Part shown: piece by piece, positions 34,701 to 45,637 of the stretch
How positions within the stretch are numbered: position 1 is the stretch's first letter
Layout of the letters: each line of letters opens with the position of its first letter
Translations under genes and position numbers: made by a program
NCBI GenBank assembly: GCA_020722685.1
Contig: DYKH01000002.1
Coordinates: forward strand, 1 to 64,000
Direction of reading: 5' to 3'
DNA length: 64,000 nucleotides
DNA from: Caldithrix sp.
GTDB taxonomy: Bacteria; KSB1; UBA2214; DYKH01
The notes under the pieces: model-generated
Database searches by the model: none
Seen by the model: only the letters and a program-made list of their open reading frames with translations
What the model was told of the DNA's origin: nothing

Positions 34701-35971
34701 CCGGGTCCAGGGTCACCCGAGGGACGGTCATCTTCAAGTGGGATCCGTATACGGCAAACATCATATCCAATTATTCCGGAACGATCAAGTTTGTTGATAT
34801 TCTCGAAAACATCACGCTGCGAGAAGAGCTGGATGAAGCCACCGGCTTGCGCCAAAGAGTGATTATTGAAACTCGAACCCGTAATCTAAGCCCGACGATT
34901 CAAGTGTTGGATGAAAAAGGTTCAGTGCTGGCCTCCTATGTGGTGCCGACTCGCGGCTATTTGCAGGTGCATGCCGGCGACAGTGTCTCTGCGGGTGACG
35001 TCTTGGTTAAAATCCCGCGAGAAATAGCCAAAACCCGTGACATCACCGGTGGTTTGCCTCGAGTCGCAGAGTTGTTCGAAGCGCGGAGACCAAAAGAACC
35101 GGCGGTCGTCAGCGAAATCGACGGCATCGTTCGTTTTGGCGAAATGAAGCGCGGCGTGCGCAAGATCATTGTGACTTCCGAAGACGGTCACGAAGAGAAA
35201 GTCTACCTCATCGGCTACGGCAAGCATGTGTTGGTTCATGACGGGGATTTCGTGCATGCGGGTGAAAAGCTTTCCGAAGGCTCGGTCGCGCCGCACGATA
35301 TCTTGGCCATCATGGGCGCCAACAAGGTGCAGGAGTACTTGGTAAACGAGATTCAGGAAGTTTACCGACTGCAAGGTGTGCGCATCAACGACAAGCACAT
35401 CGAAGTGATTGTACGGCAGATGCTGCAAAAAGTAAAGATCGAAGATCCTGGTGATACCTTGTATCTCGAAGGAGATCAGGTGGACCGATTGTCCTTCTTG
35501 CGAGAGAATGAAAAAATCCGCAACCAGGTCGTCATTACTGCAAAAGGTGCTTCCAAATATCAAGTTCATGAAATGGTCGACGGCGAAGAATTTCGCAAAA
35601 CGGTGAAGAAATTGGAGTCGCAGGAAAAAGAGCCGCCTCAAGCTCGTCCGGCGCAACCAGCCACTTTCCAGCCGTTATTGCTGGGAATTACCAAGGCGTC
35701 TTTGACCACAGAAAGCTTTATCTCTGCTGCCTCTTTCCAGGAAACGACCCGAGTTCTGACCGATGCTTCCGTGGAAGGCAAGGTTGATTATCTCTTGGGA
35801 CTGAAAGAGAACGTGGTGATGGGGCATCTCATTCCGGCTGGAACCGGCTTGAACAAGTTCAAAGAAATGCTGGTCACCGGCCCGGAGCTCGAAGTGCCTG
35901 CGGATATGGAGTCGAAAACCGTTGAGGAAACTGAGGCGGAAGAACAAGAGAGCGAAAGCATCTTAGTTTAG
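31703..35971 (+). CDS. rpoC: RNA polymerase beta' subunit
   Basis: 1422-residue beta' subunit. N-terminal zinc site Cys69, Cys71, Cys84, Cys87; active-site [12 protein letters not shown] with Mg-binding Asp472, Asp474 and Asp476; second zinc site in [15 protein letters not shown]; trigger-loop region [19 protein letters not shown]. The GTG start is preceded by GGAGGTGATATT. The C-terminus ends in an acidic tail ([14 protein letters not shown]). Follows rpoB after about 100 bases. Confidence 0.98.
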   Translation: MNYMITHDIPAQNTNFNAIYIGLASPDKILERSHGEVTKPETINYRSFKPEKDGLFCEKIFGPVRDWECHCGKYKRIRYKGIVCDRCGVEVTMKSVRRERMGHITLAVPVVHIWYWRSLPSKTGYILGMSIKELERIIYYESYVVIRPGQSGLYKKELISEEEYLDLVARMKEVEADVPEEERFYANIGGQAILDLLKTVNIDELSRQLRYQARHETSIQRKTDSLKRLKVVEAFRRANRERINKPEWMVMTVIPVVPPELRPLVPLEGGRFATSDLNDLYRRVIIRNNRLKKLLEIKAPEVILRNEKRMLQEAVDSLFDNGRKSSAVRGDGNRALKSLSDMLRGKQGRFRQNLLGKRIDYSGRSVIVVGPELKLHECGLPKEMALELFKPFVIRKLVERGLVKTVKSAKKLVDRRGSEVWDILEEIIDDHPIMLNRAPTLHRLGIQAFQPILIEGKAIQIHPLVCAAFNADFDGDQMAVHVPLSFYAQIETKLLMLSSHNILSPAHGRPLAIPSQDIVLGIYYLTKRRTGVRGEGMNFSSTEEVLIAYNDDRIDLHAPIKVRFNGAMLDTTVGRVIFNEILPKELRFINELLTKKAIEELVAKAYAKFGNYHTAQLLDDLKEIGFRFAMKSGATVGLDDVIIPAEKDELLSHAHASVAAIQKRYERGIITDGERYNQIIDIWTHTTSNVAEKMFERLRQDRQGFNPIYMMADSGARGSKEQIRQLAGMRGLMAKPQKKMTGSMGEIIENPITANFREGLTVLEYFISTHGARKGLADTALKTADAGYLTRRLVDVAQDVIVTMNDCGTILGLRVGDLKEGEEIIESIQDRIVGRVAAEDVFDPESGDVIVEVGQLIDEEIARRIGAAGIETVMIRSVLTCESPRGICALCYGRNLATGKMVGIGEAVGVMAAQSIGEPGTQLTLRTFHIGGTASRIAAQSQVVSKHDGKVDWDNLKVVKRDDGDIVTVGRNGRISVLDDDNRLMERLTVPYGATILVESGSRVTRGTVIFKWDPYTANIISNYSGTIKFVDILENITLREELDEATGLRQRVIIETRTRNLSPTIQVLDEKGSVLASYVVPTRGYLQVHAGDSVSAGDVLVKIPREIAKTRDITGGLPRVAELFEARRPKEPAVVSEIDGIVRFGEMKRGVRKIIVTSEDGHEEKVYLIGYGKHVLVHDGDFVHAGEKLSEGSVAPHDILAIMGANKVQEYLVNEIQEVYRLQGVRINDKHIEVIVRQMLQKVKIEDPGDTLYLEGDQVDRLSFLRENEKIRNQVVITAKGASKYQVHEMVDGEEFRKTVKKLESQEKEPPQARPAQPATFQPLLLGITKASLTTESFISAASFQETTRVLTDASVEGKVDYLLGLKENVVMGHLIPAGTGLNKFKEMLVTGPELEVPADMESKTVEETEAEEQESESILV

Positions 35972-36129
35972 ACTGCTCCGGCCACGTTGGCTTGAGCTTC
36001 TGCGAGGAACATTCGGGGACGACAAATTCGGTCGCCGTGAAAGCAAACAAGTTTGTTCGCGCAACGGAGTTGATGAGAGTGTTTCGCGTGCCAGGGCTGA
36101 ACGGCGAATTGCCCAAAAAGAAAAAAAGC

Positions 36130-36158
36130 TTGAAAATTTGATTCCATTGCCTTATATT
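36130..36158 (+). promoter_or_regulatory. Strong sigma-70-type promoter of the str operon
   Basis: TTGAAA, exactly 17 bases, TATATT. Transcription would start near 36165, only about 20 bases before the rpsL GTG, so the leader holds little more than the AAGGAGG ribosome-binding site. Best promoter match in the window. It lies in the 213-base rpoC-rpsL gap, which shows no gene. Confidence 0.75.
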
Positions 36159-36184
36159 AACCGGCTTTGCTAAAAGGAGGAATA

Positions 36185-36556
36185 GTGCCCACCATCAATC
36201 AACTTGTCCGTTACGGGCGCAAAAGATTAGATAGAAAAGAAAAGGCGCCCGCCTTAAGCGGCTCACCGCAGCGGCGCGGAGTGTGTACCCGTGTTTATAC
36301 CACCACTCCTAAAAAGCCCAATTCGGCCCTGCGGAAAGTTGCCCGTGTTAGGTTGACGAACGGCTTTGAAGTGACGGCCTATATTCCCGGAGAAGGGCAC
36401 AACTTGCAGGAGCACTCCATCGTACTGATTAGGGGCGGACGAGTAAAGGATCTGCCGGGCGTGAGATATCATATCATCCGCGGCGTTCTCGATACCGGCG
36501 GGGTGCAAGAACGGAAGCAGGGCCGGTCGAAATATGGCGCCAAGCTGAAAAAGTAA
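36185..36556 (+). CDS. rpsL: 30S ribosomal protein S12
   Basis: Decoding-centre protein, 123 residues from GTG 36185 (AAGGAGG four bases upstream). The streptomycin-site lysine is wild-type ([13 protein letters not shown], Lys43) and the second loop [12 protein letters not shown] is intact, so no resistance substitution is visible at these sites. First gene of str: rpsL-rpsG-fusA-tuf. Confidence 0.98.
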   Translation: MPTINQLVRYGRKRLDRKEKAPALSGSPQRRGVCTRVYTTTPKKPNSALRKVARVRLTNGFEVTAYIPGEGHNLQEHSIVLIRGGRVKDLPGVRYHIIRGVLDTGGVQERKQGRSKYGAKLKK

Positions 36557-36601
36557 ATTGATTTTCAAAGCAAATGCGGCTTGATATTTTGAGAGATTGA
36601 A

Positions 36602-37072
36602 ATGCCAAGAAGGAAACGAGCTACAAAAAGACAGGTTCTTCCAGATCCGAAATACCATAGCATTCTGGTTACAAAATTCATAAATGGATTGCTTCGTCGC
36701 GGCAAACGTAGTATCGCGGAAAAGATATTTTACGGGGCAATCGATATTGTCAATAAAAAAGTCGGTTCCGAAGGTATCGCTGTTTTTGAGAAAGCGGTGA
36801 CCAATGTGAAACCGATCTTGGAAGTCCGTTCGCGGCGCGTCGGTGGGGCTACCTATCAGGTGCCGGTGGAGATTCGTGGGGACCGTCAGCAGGCCTTAGC
36901 TATCCGCTGGATCATCGGTTATGCGAGGGGCCGCTCCGAGAAAACGATGGCGGAGAAATTGGCGGGCGAGCTCGTGCAGGCTTCCAACAACGAAGGTGCT
37001 TCCATCAAAAAGCGGGAAGACGTTCACAAGATGGCGGAAGCCAACCGGGCTTTCGCACATTTTAAGTGGTAG
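36602..37072 (+). CDS. rpsG: 30S ribosomal protein S7
   Basis: 156-residue assembly-initiating protein of the 30S head, and repressor of the str operon in E. coli. Typical start [10 protein letters not shown] and core [24 protein letters not shown] segment ([17 protein letters not shown]). Separated from rpsL by 45 bases. Confidence 0.98.
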   Translation: MPRRKRATKRQVLPDPKYHSILVTKFINGLLRRGKRSIAEKIFYGAIDIVNKKVGSEGIAVFEKAVTNVKPILEVRSRRVGGATYQVPVEIRGDRQQALAIRWIIGYARGRSEKTMAEKLAGELVQASNNEGASIKKREDVHKMAEANRAFAHFKW

Positions 37073-37362
37073 TATCCGAGTTTTTTGCAAACTAGCAGTT
37101 TTTGAGTTGCCAGTCTTGCAGTCCAACTCCAATTCTATTAGTGCTCAAAGACAGCCGGATTGGAAAGTAGTTGCTAAGACCTGGCGCAGTATATCGACTG
37201 ATTTAGCACTATCTCCATTCAATCGAGCCACAAGCTTGCGGAGAGGGTGGTCGGAACGGCGCCAACGTCTTGATCCAAAGCCGGTCTTTCCAACCCAACA
37301 AAGCCTAAAGGGTGGTTCCCTGACAACTCTGGTAGGGCTTTCCGAGAGCGAGTGGTTTTTTT
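37073..37362 (+). other. rpsG-fusA spacer with a structured segment before fusA
   Basis: 290 bases without a gene. Near its end, AAAGCC (about 37298) pairs with GGGCTTT (about 37334-37340) around an inner AGGG-TGGTT-CCCT hairpin, so the fusA leader can fold just upstream of the start codon. The fusA ribosome-binding site is weak (GAGAGCGAG). No clear promoter. Confidence 0.4.
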
Positions 37363-39447
37363 ATGTCCCAAAAGTTCCAACTTGATAAGACGCGCAACAT
37401 CGGCATCATGGCTCATATTGATGCCGGCAAGACGACGACGACCGAACGAATTTTATTTTACACGGGCAAGGTTCACCGCATCGGCGAAGTCGATGAAGGC
37501 GCGGCGACCATGGACTGGATGCAGCAGGAGAAAGAAAGAGGCATTACCATTACCTCCGCTGCGATTACCAGCTTTTGGAAAGGCCACAGAATTAATATCA
37601 TCGACACGCCCGGTCATGTGGACTTTACCGCAGAAGTCGAACGTTCTTTGAGAGTATTGGATGGCGCGGTCGCCATTTTTTGTGCCGTCGGCGGCGTGGA
37701 GCCACAATCTGAGACGGTGTGGCGGCAAGCTGACAGGTACCACGTTCCGCGAATCGCCTACGTCAATAAAATGGATCGAATAGGCGCCGATTTCTATCAG
37801 ACGGTCGATGGAATTAGAAACCGCTTGGGTGCCCGGCCGGTTTTGCTGCAACTTCCCTGGGGGGAAGGTGACTCCTTCGTCGGTCCGATTGACTTGATCC
37901 GGATGAAGGCGATCATTTACGATTCCGAGAGTCAGGGATCGAAGTGGCAGGAAGTGGAGATTCCGGAGGCAATGTTGGAACAGGCGAGGGAGCATCGCCA
38001 AAAGATGATCGAAGCTGTTTCCGATGACGATGACATTGTCTTGGAAAAGTATCTGGCCAACGAGGAAATTGCGGAAGAGGACCTTCACCGCGCCTTGCGA
38101 AAGGCGACCCTGAACGCGAGGATCGTCCCGGTGCTGTGCGGCGCGTCCGTCAAGAATAAGGGCGTACAACCGCTGTTGGATGCGATCGTGAATTATTTGC
38201 CGAGTCCGTTGGATATGCCGGCGGTTCAGGGAGAAAATCCCTATACGGGCAAAATTGAATCTCGCAAGCCTTCCGAATCCGAGCCGTTTGCGGCATTGGC
38301 TTTCAAGATTATGACCGATCCATACATCGGCAAGCTGACCTATTTTCGGGTCTATTCAGGGAACATACGAACTGGCATGACGGTGTTGAATCCCAACACC
38401 GAGAAAAAGGAAAGACTCAGCAAAATCCTGCTCATGTCTGCCAATAAGCGGGAGGAGATCAACGAAGTCTCAGCCGGCGATATTGCAGCCGCCGTGGGTC
38501 TTAGGATGACTCGTACGGGTGACACTCTGTGTGATCCCAAGCATCCGCTCAGCTTGGAGAGCATGCAATTTCCAGTGCCGGTCATCAGCGTGGCCATCGA
38601 GCCGAAATCGAAGGCCGATGAAGACCGGCTGATCAATTCCCTGAATTCTTTGGCATCGGAAGATCCCACGTTTCAGTTCAAGTCGGATGCCGAAACCGGA
38701 CAGATGATCATCTCAGGGATGGGCGAGCTGCACTTGGAAATTTTGGTCGATCGTCTATTGCGCGAGTTCAAAGTGCAAGCCAACGTCGGCAAGCCTCAAG
38801 TAGCGTATCGAGAAACCATCACCGAGAAATGCGTCAGCGAGGTGCGGTTTGTGCGGCAGACCGGCGGTAAAGGTCAGTATGCACACGTGATCGTCGAGTT
38901 CGAACCCGGCGCACCCGGCAAGATATTCGAGTTCGAAAGTATGATCACCGGTGGGACGATTCCGAAAGAGTTTATCAAGCCCGTCGCTGATGGCATCAAG
39001 GAAGCCATGACCAGCGGCGTCATTGCCGGCTACCCGGTCATCGAGATTAAAGCAACCCTGTTAGACGGCTCCTTTCACGAGGTGGATTCATCGGAGCTTG
39101 CCTTCAAGATTGCCGGTTCCATGGCCTTGCGCGATGCAATGCGAAAAGGCAATCCGCTCCTTATGGAGCCGATGATGGCTCTGGAAGTTATCACGCCGGA
39201 AGATTACTTTGGCACCGTCTTGGGAGATCTGGTCAGCCGGCGCGCCAGAATCGTTGGTCACAGCTTGCGCAAGGACCTGCAAGAGATCAGAGCAGAAGTT
39301 CCGTTGGCGGAGATGTTCGGTTATGCGACCGCCCTGCGCAACATGACCCAAGGGCGGGGTGTTTTTACCTTGCAGTTTCTAAAATATGAGAAAGTAAGCG
39401 AAGAGATTGCCAAAAAGCTCAAAGAAAAGATGGGCTTGGCGGCTTGA
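37363..39447 (+). CDS. fusA: Elongation factor G
   Basis: Translocation GTPase, 694 residues. G1 AHIDAGKT (17-24), RGITITSAA switch I, G3 DTPGHVDF, G4 NKMDR, then domains II-V including [14 protein letters not shown] and the C-terminal [11 protein letters not shown]. Full-length single copy in the window. The ATG has only a weak ribosome-binding site, unusual for so highly expressed a gene. Confidence 0.98.
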   Translation: MSQKFQLDKTRNIGIMAHIDAGKTTTTERILFYTGKVHRIGEVDEGAATMDWMQQEKERGITITSAAITSFWKGHRINIIDTPGHVDFTAEVERSLRVLDGAVAIFCAVGGVEPQSETVWRQADRYHVPRIAYVNKMDRIGADFYQTVDGIRNRLGARPVLLQLPWGEGDSFVGPIDLIRMKAIIYDSESQGSKWQEVEIPEAMLEQAREHRQKMIEAVSDDDDIVLEKYLANEEIAEEDLHRALRKATLNARIVPVLCGASVKNKGVQPLLDAIVNYLPSPLDMPAVQGENPYTGKIESRKPSESEPFAALAFKIMTDPYIGKLTYFRVYSGNIRTGMTVLNPNTEKKERLSKILLMSANKREEINEVSAGDIAAAVGLRMTRTGDTLCDPKHPLSLESMQFPVPVISVAIEPKSKADEDRLINSLNSLASEDPTFQFKSDAETGQMIISGMGELHLEILVDRLLREFKVQANVGKPQVAYRETITEKCVSEVRFVRQTGGKGQYAHVIVEFEPGAPGKIFEFESMITGGTIPKEFIKPVADGIKEAMTSGVIAGYPVIEIKATLLDGSFHEVDSSELAFKIAGSMALRDAMRKGNPLLMEPMMALEVITPEDYFGTVLGDLVSRRARIVGHSLRKDLQEIRAEVPLAEMFGYATALRNMTQGRGVFTLQFLKYEKVSEEIAKKLKEKMGLAA

Positions 39448-39557
39448 CCAGTTTTCGAGTACGGATAGTTCGAAAAACCGTCGTTGGTTTCGTAAAGGGA
39501 TCAAATAGATTTCATAGCGATTTTTTAGCAGCGCAGATAAAGCTAAGGAGTTAGATC

Positions 39558-40748
39558 ATGGCAAAGGCAAAGTTTGAGCGAACGAAGCCGCATGTGAACA
39601 TCGGGACCATCGGGCACGTGGATCACGGCAAGACGACCTTGACGGCAGCGATCACGCAGGTATTGAGCCGAAAAGGATTGGCGCAAGCCAAGTCGTTCGA
39701 CGAGATAGACAATGCGCCGGAAGAGAAGGCGCGAGGCGTGACGATCAACGTTCACCATGCGGAATACGAGACGGATCAGCGGCATTATGCGCACGTGGAC
39801 TGTCCGGGTCACGCGGACTATGTGAAGAACATGGTGACGGGTGCGGCGCAGATGGACGGAGCGATTTTGGTGGTGAGCGCAGCGGACGGGCCGATGCCGC
39901 AGACGCGCGAGCATGTGTTGCTGGCGCGACAAGTGAATGTGCCGTATATCGTAGTATTTTTGAATAAAGCGGACATGGTGGATGATCCGGAGCTATTGCA
40001 GTTGGTGGAATTAGAAGTACGAGAGTTGTTGAGCAAGTATGAATTTCCAGGGGATGAGATACCGGTGATAACGGGGAGCGCGTTGCAGGCGTTGGAGCAT
40101 CCGGAAGATGCGGAGAAGGTGAAGCCGATATTGGAATTGATGGCAGCGGTAGACAGCTATATACCGACGCCGGTGCGAGCGATCGACAAGCCGTTTCTGA
40201 TGCCGGTGGAGGATGTATTTTCGATCACGGGGCGAGGGACAGTGGGAACGGGACGAATCGAGCGGGGGAAGGTGAAGGTCGGGGATGAAGTAGAGATTGT
40301 GGGTTTGGGGACGACGCGGAAGACGGTATGCACGGGGGTGGAGATGTTCCGCAAGTTATTGGACGAGGGCCAAGCGGGCGACAACGTGGGCTTGCTGCTG
40401 CGCGGGGTGGATAAGGAAGAGTTGATGCGGGGGCATGTGATAGCCAAGCCGGGGTCGATCACGCCGCACACCAAGTTTGAGGGAGAGGTGTACGTTTTGA
40501 GCAAGGAAGAAGGTGGGCGACATACTCCATTTTTCAACGGCTACCGGCCGCAGTTTTACTTTCGGACGACGGATGTGACGGGCTCGGTGCAATTGCCGGA
40601 GGGAGTGGAGATGGTGATGCCGGGCGACAACGTGCGGATCGTTGGCGAGTTGATCACGGAGATCGCCATGGAAGAGGGGTTGCGTTTTGCCATTCGCGAA
40701 GGTGGTCGCACGGTCGGCGCCGGCGTGGTGACGAAGATTTTCAAATAG
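39558..40748 (+). CDS. tuf: Elongation factor Tu, copy 2
   Basis: Same 396-residue protein as copy 1 and, as far as I compared, the same DNA from ATG to the last codons, where AAA TAG replaces AAG TAA. The flanks differ at once outside the coding region, so the identity tract equals the gene, as expected from gene conversion kept going by selection. It holds the canonical str-operon position after fusA. A TAAGGAG ribosome-binding site lies upstream. Confidence 0.98.
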   Translation: MAKAKFERTKPHVNIGTIGHVDHGKTTLTAAITQVLSRKGLAQAKSFDEIDNAPEEKARGVTINVHHAEYETDQRHYAHVDCPGHADYVKNMVTGAAQMDGAILVVSAADGPMPQTREHVLLARQVNVPYIVVFLNKADMVDDPELLQLVELEVRELLSKYEFPGDEIPVITGSALQALEHPEDAEKVKPILELMAAVDSYIPTPVRAIDKPFLMPVEDVFSITGRGTVGTGRIERGKVKVGDEVEIVGLGTTRKTVCTGVEMFRKLLDEGQAGDNVGLLLRGVDKEELMRGHVIAKPGSITPHTKFEGEVYVLSKEEGGRHTPFFNGYRPQFYFRTTDVTGSVQLPEGVEMVMPGDNVRIVGELITEIAMEEGLRFAIREGGRTVGAGVVTKIFK

Positions 40749-40796
40749 ATGCTTTTTGAGAGAAATTCAAACAAAGAAGTGTTTTGGAGCTAATCG

Positions 40797-41105
40797 ATGG
40801 CGGGTCAAAAAATCCGAATCAAGCTTAAAGCCTACGATCACAGGCTAATCGACAAGTCCACAGAAAAGATCATCAAAACCGCAAAGCAAACCGGCGCCAT
40901 GATCTCTGGCCCTATTCCATTGCCCACACGACGCTCGGTGTTTACGGTTTTGCGGTCCCCTCATGTGGACAAGAAATCGCGCGAGCAGTTCGAAACACGC
41001 ATTCATAAGCGATTGATCGACATTCACAACTCGTCGCCGAAAACGGTGGATGCGCTGATGAAGCTCGAATTGCCGGCTGGCGTCGACGTCGAAATCAAAG
41101 TTTGA
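40797..41105 (+). CDS. rpsJ: 30S ribosomal protein S10
   Basis: 102-residue S10 (NusE), with [14 protein letters not shown], the [21 protein letters not shown] loop and the end [11 protein letters not shown]. First gene of the S10 cluster, only 48 bases after tuf, so str and S10 may be read through; there is no room for an E. coli-type S10 leader. Confidence 0.98.
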   Translation: MAGQKIRIKLKAYDHRLIDKSTEKIIKTAKQTGAMISGPIPLPTRRSVFTVLRSPHVDKKSREQFETRIHKRLIDIHNSSPKTVDALMKLELPAGVDVEIKV

Positions 41106-41190
41106 GCAAAAGCATCAGGACTGATTTGGCAAACGATTGAAAGCACGGATTGGGGGCCCGAAAGAGCAAGCATGTACAACATTTGATGGT

Positions 41191-41817
41191 ATGAGGATGC
41201 GCGCTATAATTGGAAAAAAGCTTGGCATGACTCGCGTCTTTGACGAAGCCGGCAACTCCGTTGCCGCTACCGTCATCGAGGCCGGGCCGTGTTTGGTTAC
41301 AAAGATCAAAACGATAGAAAAAGATGGATACCAAGCCATTCAGGTCGGCTTTGGCAAGAAGAAAGAAAAGCATGTCACCAAACCTGTTTTGGGACAACTC
41401 AAGCAGGGGGGGTTCGAGCCGTTTGAAGTCATGAAAGAACTGCGCGATTTCGAAAGCGAGCAGCCTCTGAAATTGGGTGACGAGATCAAAGCGGATATTT
41501 TTTCTGCCGGTGATCGCATCAAGGTGACTGGAATTTCCAAGGGCAAAGGCTTTGCCGGAGTCGTCAAGAGACACCATTTTGCCGGCGGGCCGAAAACCCA
41601 CGGCCAAAGCGACCGGACCCGTGCGCCCGGTTCTTTGGGGCAGTCCTCCTTTCCATCAAGAGTCTATAAAGGCCTACGCATGGCCGGGCGGATGGGTGGC
41701 TCGCGAGTCACCGTACAAGACGTTAGAGTGTTACGAGTGGATGCCGCAAACAATATTATTTTGCTCAAAGGCGCGGTGCCCGGCGCGAACAAAGGAATCG
41801 TTCTAATCAGGAAGTAA
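41191..41817 (+). CDS. rplC: 50S ribosomal protein L3
   Basis: 208 residues. Starts MRMRAIIGKKLGMTRVFDEAG; the methylation-loop region KGKGFAGVVKRHHFAGGPKTHG and QSDRTRAPGS are present. ATG 41191 and ATG 41197 are both possible; neither has a strong ribosome-binding site. The in-frame TTG at 41137 would add 18 non-homologous-looking residues and is rejected. Confidence 0.95.
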   Translation: MRMRAIIGKKLGMTRVFDEAGNSVAATVIEAGPCLVTKIKTIEKDGYQAIQVGFGKKKEKHVTKPVLGQLKQGGFEPFEVMKELRDFESEQPLKLGDEIKADIFSAGDRIKVTGISKGKGFAGVVKRHHFAGGPKTHGQSDRTRAPGSLGQSSFPSRVYKGLRMAGRMGGSRVTVQDVRVLRVDAANNIILLKGAVPGANKGIVLIRK

Positions 41818-41824
41818 TGCACCT

Positions 41825-42454
41825 ATGCAGCTACAAGTCTACAAGAAAGATGGCACAGAAGCTGGTCGTACCATTGAGCTTTCTGATAGTGTTTTTGCTG
41901 CCAAGCCCAATGAGCATGCTGTCTATTTAGCAGTCCAAAGCCAGAGGACCAATTCGCGTCAGGGAACGGTGGCCACCAAAACGCGTTCGATGGTATCCGG
42001 CGGCGGCAAAAAGCCCTGGAAACAAAAAGGGCGCGGCACAGCGAGATCTGGAAGCAGCCGCTCGCCGATTTGGCGCGGGGGCGGCATCGTTCATGGGCCC
42101 CAGCCGCATGAATACGATTATCGCTTGCCGAAAAAGGTGAAAAAGCTGGCGCGCATTTCGGTTTTATCCAGTAAGGTCAGCGACGAGAGCCTGAAGGTGT
42201 TGGAGGATTTCTCTCTTGAGCAGGTCAAAACCAAAGAGGTTTCTTCCATTCTCAAAAATTTTGGCTTGGAAAGCACCAAAACGCTTATTCTGCTGAACGA
42301 GTACGATCCACAAATGCTCTTAGCCAGCCGCAATATCAAGAATCTGAAGGTTGAAGTTGCCACGGATGCTTCGACCTACGATTTGCTCGACTGCAAAACT
42401 TTGCTGGTGATGGAAAGCGCGGTGAAAAAGTTGGAAGGTGTGTTAGCAGCATGA
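41825..42454 (+). CDS. rplD: 50S ribosomal protein L4
   Basis: 209-residue exit-tunnel protein; in E. coli it also represses the S10 operon. The tunnel loop (TKTRSMVSGGGKKPWKQKGRGTARSGSSRSP, here split over residues about 49-80) is intact. Its end overlaps rplW by four bases (ATGA), indicating coupling. Confidence 0.97.
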   Translation: MQLQVYKKDGTEAGRTIELSDSVFAAKPNEHAVYLAVQSQRTNSRQGTVATKTRSMVSGGGKKPWKQKGRGTARSGSSRSPIWRGGGIVHGPQPHEYDYRLPKKVKKLARISVLSSKVSDESLKVLEDFSLEQVKTKEVSSILKNFGLESTKTLILLNEYDPQMLLASRNIKNLKVEVATDASTYDLLDCKTLLVMESAVKKLEGVLAA

Positions 42455-42762
42455 AGAAAGAGCATGAAGTTTTGGTTAGGCCTATTTTGACGGAAAAAAT
42501 GTTACAGCTCCAAGAAAAGGCCGGCAAGTATTCGTTCGTCGTCGATCGCGATTCCAACAAGATCGAGATCAAGCGAGCGGTAGAAAAGAAATTCGACGTC
42601 ACTGTTGATAGCGTCAAAACGGTCAATGTCAAAGGCAAAAGCAAGCAGATGAATACCCGGCGAGGCATTACCAGAGGCAAGCGGGCTGACTGGAAAAAGG
42701 CTATCGTAACCTTGCGTTCCGGCGATTCGATTGACTTTTTTGAAGGCGCCAAGGCCAAATAG
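42451..42762 (+). CDS. rplW: 50S ribosomal protein L23
   Basis: 103-residue protein at the tunnel exit, docking site of trigger factor and SRP. Seen: VLVRPILTEKMLQLQEKAGKYSFVVD and the extended basic loop KGKSKQMNTRRGITRGK. Starts inside the rplD stop codon. Confidence 0.97.
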   Translation: MKKEHEVLVRPILTEKMLQLQEKAGKYSFVVDRDSNKIEIKRAVEKKFDVTVDSVKTVNVKGKSKQMNTRRGITRGKRADWKKAIVTLRSGDSIDFFEGAKAK

Positions 42763-42784
42763 CGGAGCATGAGGAGAAACATAG

Positions 42785-43606
42785 ATGCCTGTAAAATCCT
42801 TTAAGCCGGTCACTCCTGGTACTCGATTCAAGACAGTCAGTACCTTTGAGGAACTGACGGACAGCCAGACAGTGCGATCTTTGACGGCCCCGTTGCGCAA
42901 GTCCGGCGGTCGCAACAATCGGGGGCGCGTGACGGCGCGCCGGCGCGGCGGTGGTCACAAGCGCACCTATCGGCTGATCGATTTCAAGCGCGATAAATTG
43001 GAGATTCCGGCGCGCGTGGCCTCCATCCAATATGATCCGAACCGGAGCGCTAATATTGCCCTGTTGAACTACGCTGACGGAGAAAAAAGATACATCCTTT
43101 CCCCACTTGGGTTGAAAGTGGGTGACACGGTAGTGTCCGGAGAAGCACCGGAAATTCATATCGGCAATGCCATGCCTTTGGACAAGATTCCACTTGGCAC
43201 TTTGATCCATAATGTGGAAATGAAAAAGGGCAAAGGCGGACAATTGGCGCGCGGCGCCGGCACCTATGCGCAGCTTGTTGCCAAAGAAGGCGAGTATGGG
43301 CAAGTGCGGCTGCCGTCCGGCGAGGTGAGAATGGTTCGCTTGGAATGCCGCGCGACCCTCGGCCAGGTTGGTAACACCGACCACGAAAACATCAGCATTG
43401 GCAAAGCCGGACGCTCACGCTGGTTGGGACGGAGACCCAAAGTCCGCGGCGTGGCCATGAACCCCGTCGATCATCCCATGGGTGGCGGCGAAGGCAAGAG
43501 CTCCGGCGGTCGGCATCCCTGCACGCCGTGGGGAAAACCGACCAAAGGCTACAAGACCCGTAAGAAGAAGCCGTCCGATGCACTCATAGTCAAACGTAGA
43601 AAGTAG
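42785..43606 (+). CDS. rplB: 50S ribosomal protein L2
   Basis: 273-residue core protein near the peptidyl-transferase centre. [18 protein letters not shown], the SH3-like central part and the C-terminal [19 protein letters not shown] with the conserved histidine are all present. Canonical length; GAGGAGAAAC ribosome-binding site. Confidence 0.98.
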   Translation: MPVKSFKPVTPGTRFKTVSTFEELTDSQTVRSLTAPLRKSGGRNNRGRVTARRRGGGHKRTYRLIDFKRDKLEIPARVASIQYDPNRSANIALLNYADGEKRYILSPLGLKVGDTVVSGEAPEIHIGNAMPLDKIPLGTLIHNVEMKKGKGGQLARGAGTYAQLVAKEGEYGQVRLPSGEVRMVRLECRATLGQVGNTDHENISIGKAGRSRWLGRRPKVRGVAMNPVDHPMGGGEGKSSGGRHPCTPWGKPTKGYKTRKKKPSDALIVKRRK

Positions 43607-43619
43607 CGGGAAAGCAGAT

Positions 43620-43907
43620 ATGGGAAGATCAATCAAGAAGGGGCCATACATCGACCAGACGCTTTTACAGCGGATTGAAGATCTCAATCGTGCCAATCAA
43701 AAGCGGGTCCTCAAAACTTGGGCGCGGCGGTCCACCATTCCGCCGGAATTCGTCGGCCATACGCTGGCGGTTCATAACGGCACCAAGTTCATCCCGGTTT
43801 ACGTCTCGGAGAACATGGTCGGTCACAAGCTGGGCGAGTTTGCCCCAACGCGTACCTTCCGGGGTCATCCGGAAAAGAAAGCAGAAAAAGCCGTCCGCAA
43901 GCCATAA
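43620..43907 (+). CDS. rpsS: 30S ribosomal protein S19
   Basis: 95 residues: [20 protein letters not shown], then [39 protein letters not shown], canonical S19. Follows rplB after 13 bases. Confidence 0.98.
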   Translation: MGRSIKKGPYIDQTLLQRIEDLNRANQKRVLKTWARRSTIPPEFVGHTLAVHNGTKFIPVYVSENMVGHKLGEFAPTRTFRGHPEKKAEKAVRKP

Positions 43908-43944
43908 TCATATTGAATTAGCCTTCACGTTGGAGATACAGTAG

Positions 43945-44289
43945 ATGGAAGCAAAGGCGATAGCAAAATGGGTTCGCATGTCTCCTTTCAAAGTGCGACG
44001 AGTCGCCAATCTGATTCGCGGCAAAGTGGTCCATGACGCGCTAAACATTTTGCATTTTAGCGACACCGCCGCTTCTGAGCCGTTGGAAAAAGTACTGCGC
44101 TCGGCAGTGGCCAATGTCATGACGCAGGAAGCTGCATCCAAGATCACGCCGGAAGAGCTTTTTGTCAAAGAATTAAAAGTGGACGAGGGCTTTACCTTAA
44201 AGCGGTTTCGCGCCGCCTCGATGGGTAGAGCCTCCCGCGTTAGAAAAAGAACCTGCCACATTTCCGTCGTGATCGGCGACGAGGAATAA
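43945..44289 (+). CDS. rplV: 50S ribosomal protein L22
   Basis: 114-residue exit-tunnel protein. MSPFKVRRVANLIRGKVV and the beta-hairpin loop RFRAASMGRASRVRKRTCHI are typical; no macrolide-type insertion or deletion seen in the loop. Confidence 0.97.
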   Translation: MEAKAIAKWVRMSPFKVRRVANLIRGKVVHDALNILHFSDTAASEPLEKVLRSAVANVMTQEAASKITPEELFVKELKVDEGFTLKRFRAASMGRASRVRKRTCHISVVIGDEE

Positions 44290-44314
44290 ACAGCAAGAAG
44301 CAGAGGAGTAAAGC

Positions 44315-44947
44315 TTGGGACAAAAGACAAACCCTCGAGGATTGAGAATCGGCATCATTCGCAGTTGGGATTCCAACTGGTACGATGAAAAAGAGTTTAG
44401 CAAAAAGCTGAGCGAAGACCTGATGCTGCGACGTTATGTGCATAATCGACTGCAAAAGGCCAGCGTTTCCAAAGTGGAGATCGAGCGCACACCGAAGCAG
44501 ATAGCGCTAACCATCAGCACGGCGCGTCCCGGCATCGTCATCGGCAAAAAAGGCTTCGAAGTGGACAAGCTGCGGGAAGAGCTGCAGCGCATCACCGGAA
44601 AGGATGTTCAGCTCAACATCAATGAGATCAAGCGCCCGGAATTGGACGCTGCCTTGGTAGCGGAAAACGTGGCCAGCCAATTGGAAGGCAAGGTCTCTTT
44701 TCGTCGGGCCATGAAAAAAGCCATCATGTCCTCCATGCGCATGGGTGCAGAGGGTATTCGTATCTGTTGTTCCGGCCGGCTGGGCGGCGCCGAAATGGCT
44801 CGCCGCGAGCAATACAAGGAAGGCCGCATCCCGCTGCATACCTTGCGGGCCGACATCGATTTTGCCCGAGCCGTATCCAAAACCGCCTATGGTATTATCG
44901 GCGTAAAAGTGTGGATCTGCAAAGGCGAAATTATTGGCGCTGCTTAG
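44315..44947 (+). CDS. rpsC: 30S ribosomal protein S3
   Basis: 210 residues with KH domain ([22 protein letters not shown]) and C-terminal [11 protein letters not shown]. The start is a TTG, read [20 protein letters not shown], with GAGGAG eight bases upstream; no in-frame ATG gives the conserved N-terminus. Confidence 0.97.
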   Translation: MGQKTNPRGLRIGIIRSWDSNWYDEKEFSKKLSEDLMLRRYVHNRLQKASVSKVEIERTPKQIALTISTARPGIVIGKKGFEVDKLREELQRITGKDVQLNINEIKRPELDAALVAENVASQLEGKVSFRRAMKKAIMSSMRMGAEGIRICCSGRLGGAEMARREQYKEGRIPLHTLRADIDFARAVSKTAYGIIGVKVWICKGEIIGAA

Positions 44948-44991
44948 AATGGTCCTATCGCAAAAGATATTCGTAGTGGAGAGAACATCTC

Positions 44992-45411
44992 ATGTTAATG
45001 CCCAAGAGAGTAAAGTTTAGAAAGCAGCAACGCGGCCGGATGCGCGGCAAAGCCGTGCGCGGCTCCAGCCTGGCTTTCGGACAATATGGACTCAAGGCCA
45101 TGGAGCCGCACTGGATTACTGCGCGACAGATCGAAGCAGCCCGTATCGCCTTGACCCGACATATCAAACGTGGCGGTAAAGTCTGGATTCGCATTTTTCC
45201 CGACAAGCCGTGCACCAAAAAGCCGGCCGAGACCCGCATGGGAAAAGGCAAAGGAGCGCCCGAGTTTTGGGTAGCGGTTGTCAAACCCGGACGAATTATG
45301 TTCGAGCTGGAAGGTGTGCCGGAAGAAATCGCCCGCGAGGCCTTTCGCTTAGCCGCACACAAGCTACCCATCAAGACCCGCTTTGTCAGCGCTGCGGACT
45401 TTGGAGGCTGA
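44992..45411 (+). CDS. rplP: 50S ribosomal protein L16
   Basis: 139 residues: [24 protein letters not shown], central [24 protein letters not shown], typical. GGAGAG seven bases before the ATG supports this start over the ATG two codons on. Confidence 0.97.
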   Translation: MLMPKRVKFRKQQRGRMRGKAVRGSSLAFGQYGLKAMEPHWITARQIEAARIALTRHIKRGGKVWIRIFPDKPCTKKPAETRMGKGKGAPEFWVAVVKPGRIMFELEGVPEEIAREAFRLAAHKLPIKTRFVSAADFGG

Positions 45412-45415
45412 GAAA

Positions 45416-45619
45416 ATGAAAATGGATGAAATCAAACAACTGCCTGTTGAAGAATTGAAGCTGCGGTTAGAGGACGCATTGGAGGAGCTTGGTAATCTGC
45501 GCTTTCAACACTCTACCCATCAGCTTGATAATCCGCTTCGCCTGCGCAGCCTGCGCCGGGACGTGGCAAGAATGAAAACGGTTTTGCATGAATATGCCTC
45601 GGGTATTCGCACTCGTTGA
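45416..45619 (+). CDS. rpmC: 50S ribosomal protein L29
   Basis: 67-residue two-helix protein at the tunnel exit ([20 protein letters not shown]..., [15 protein letters not shown]). ATG 45416 follows GGAGGCTGAGAA; reading further upstream would overlap rplP. Five bases after rplP. Confidence 0.95.
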   Translation: MKMDEIKQLPVEELKLRLEDALEELGNLRFQHSTHQLDNPLRLRSLRRDVARMKTVLHEYASGIRTR

Positions 45620-45637
45620 GGCTGTCAGGGATTTGCA

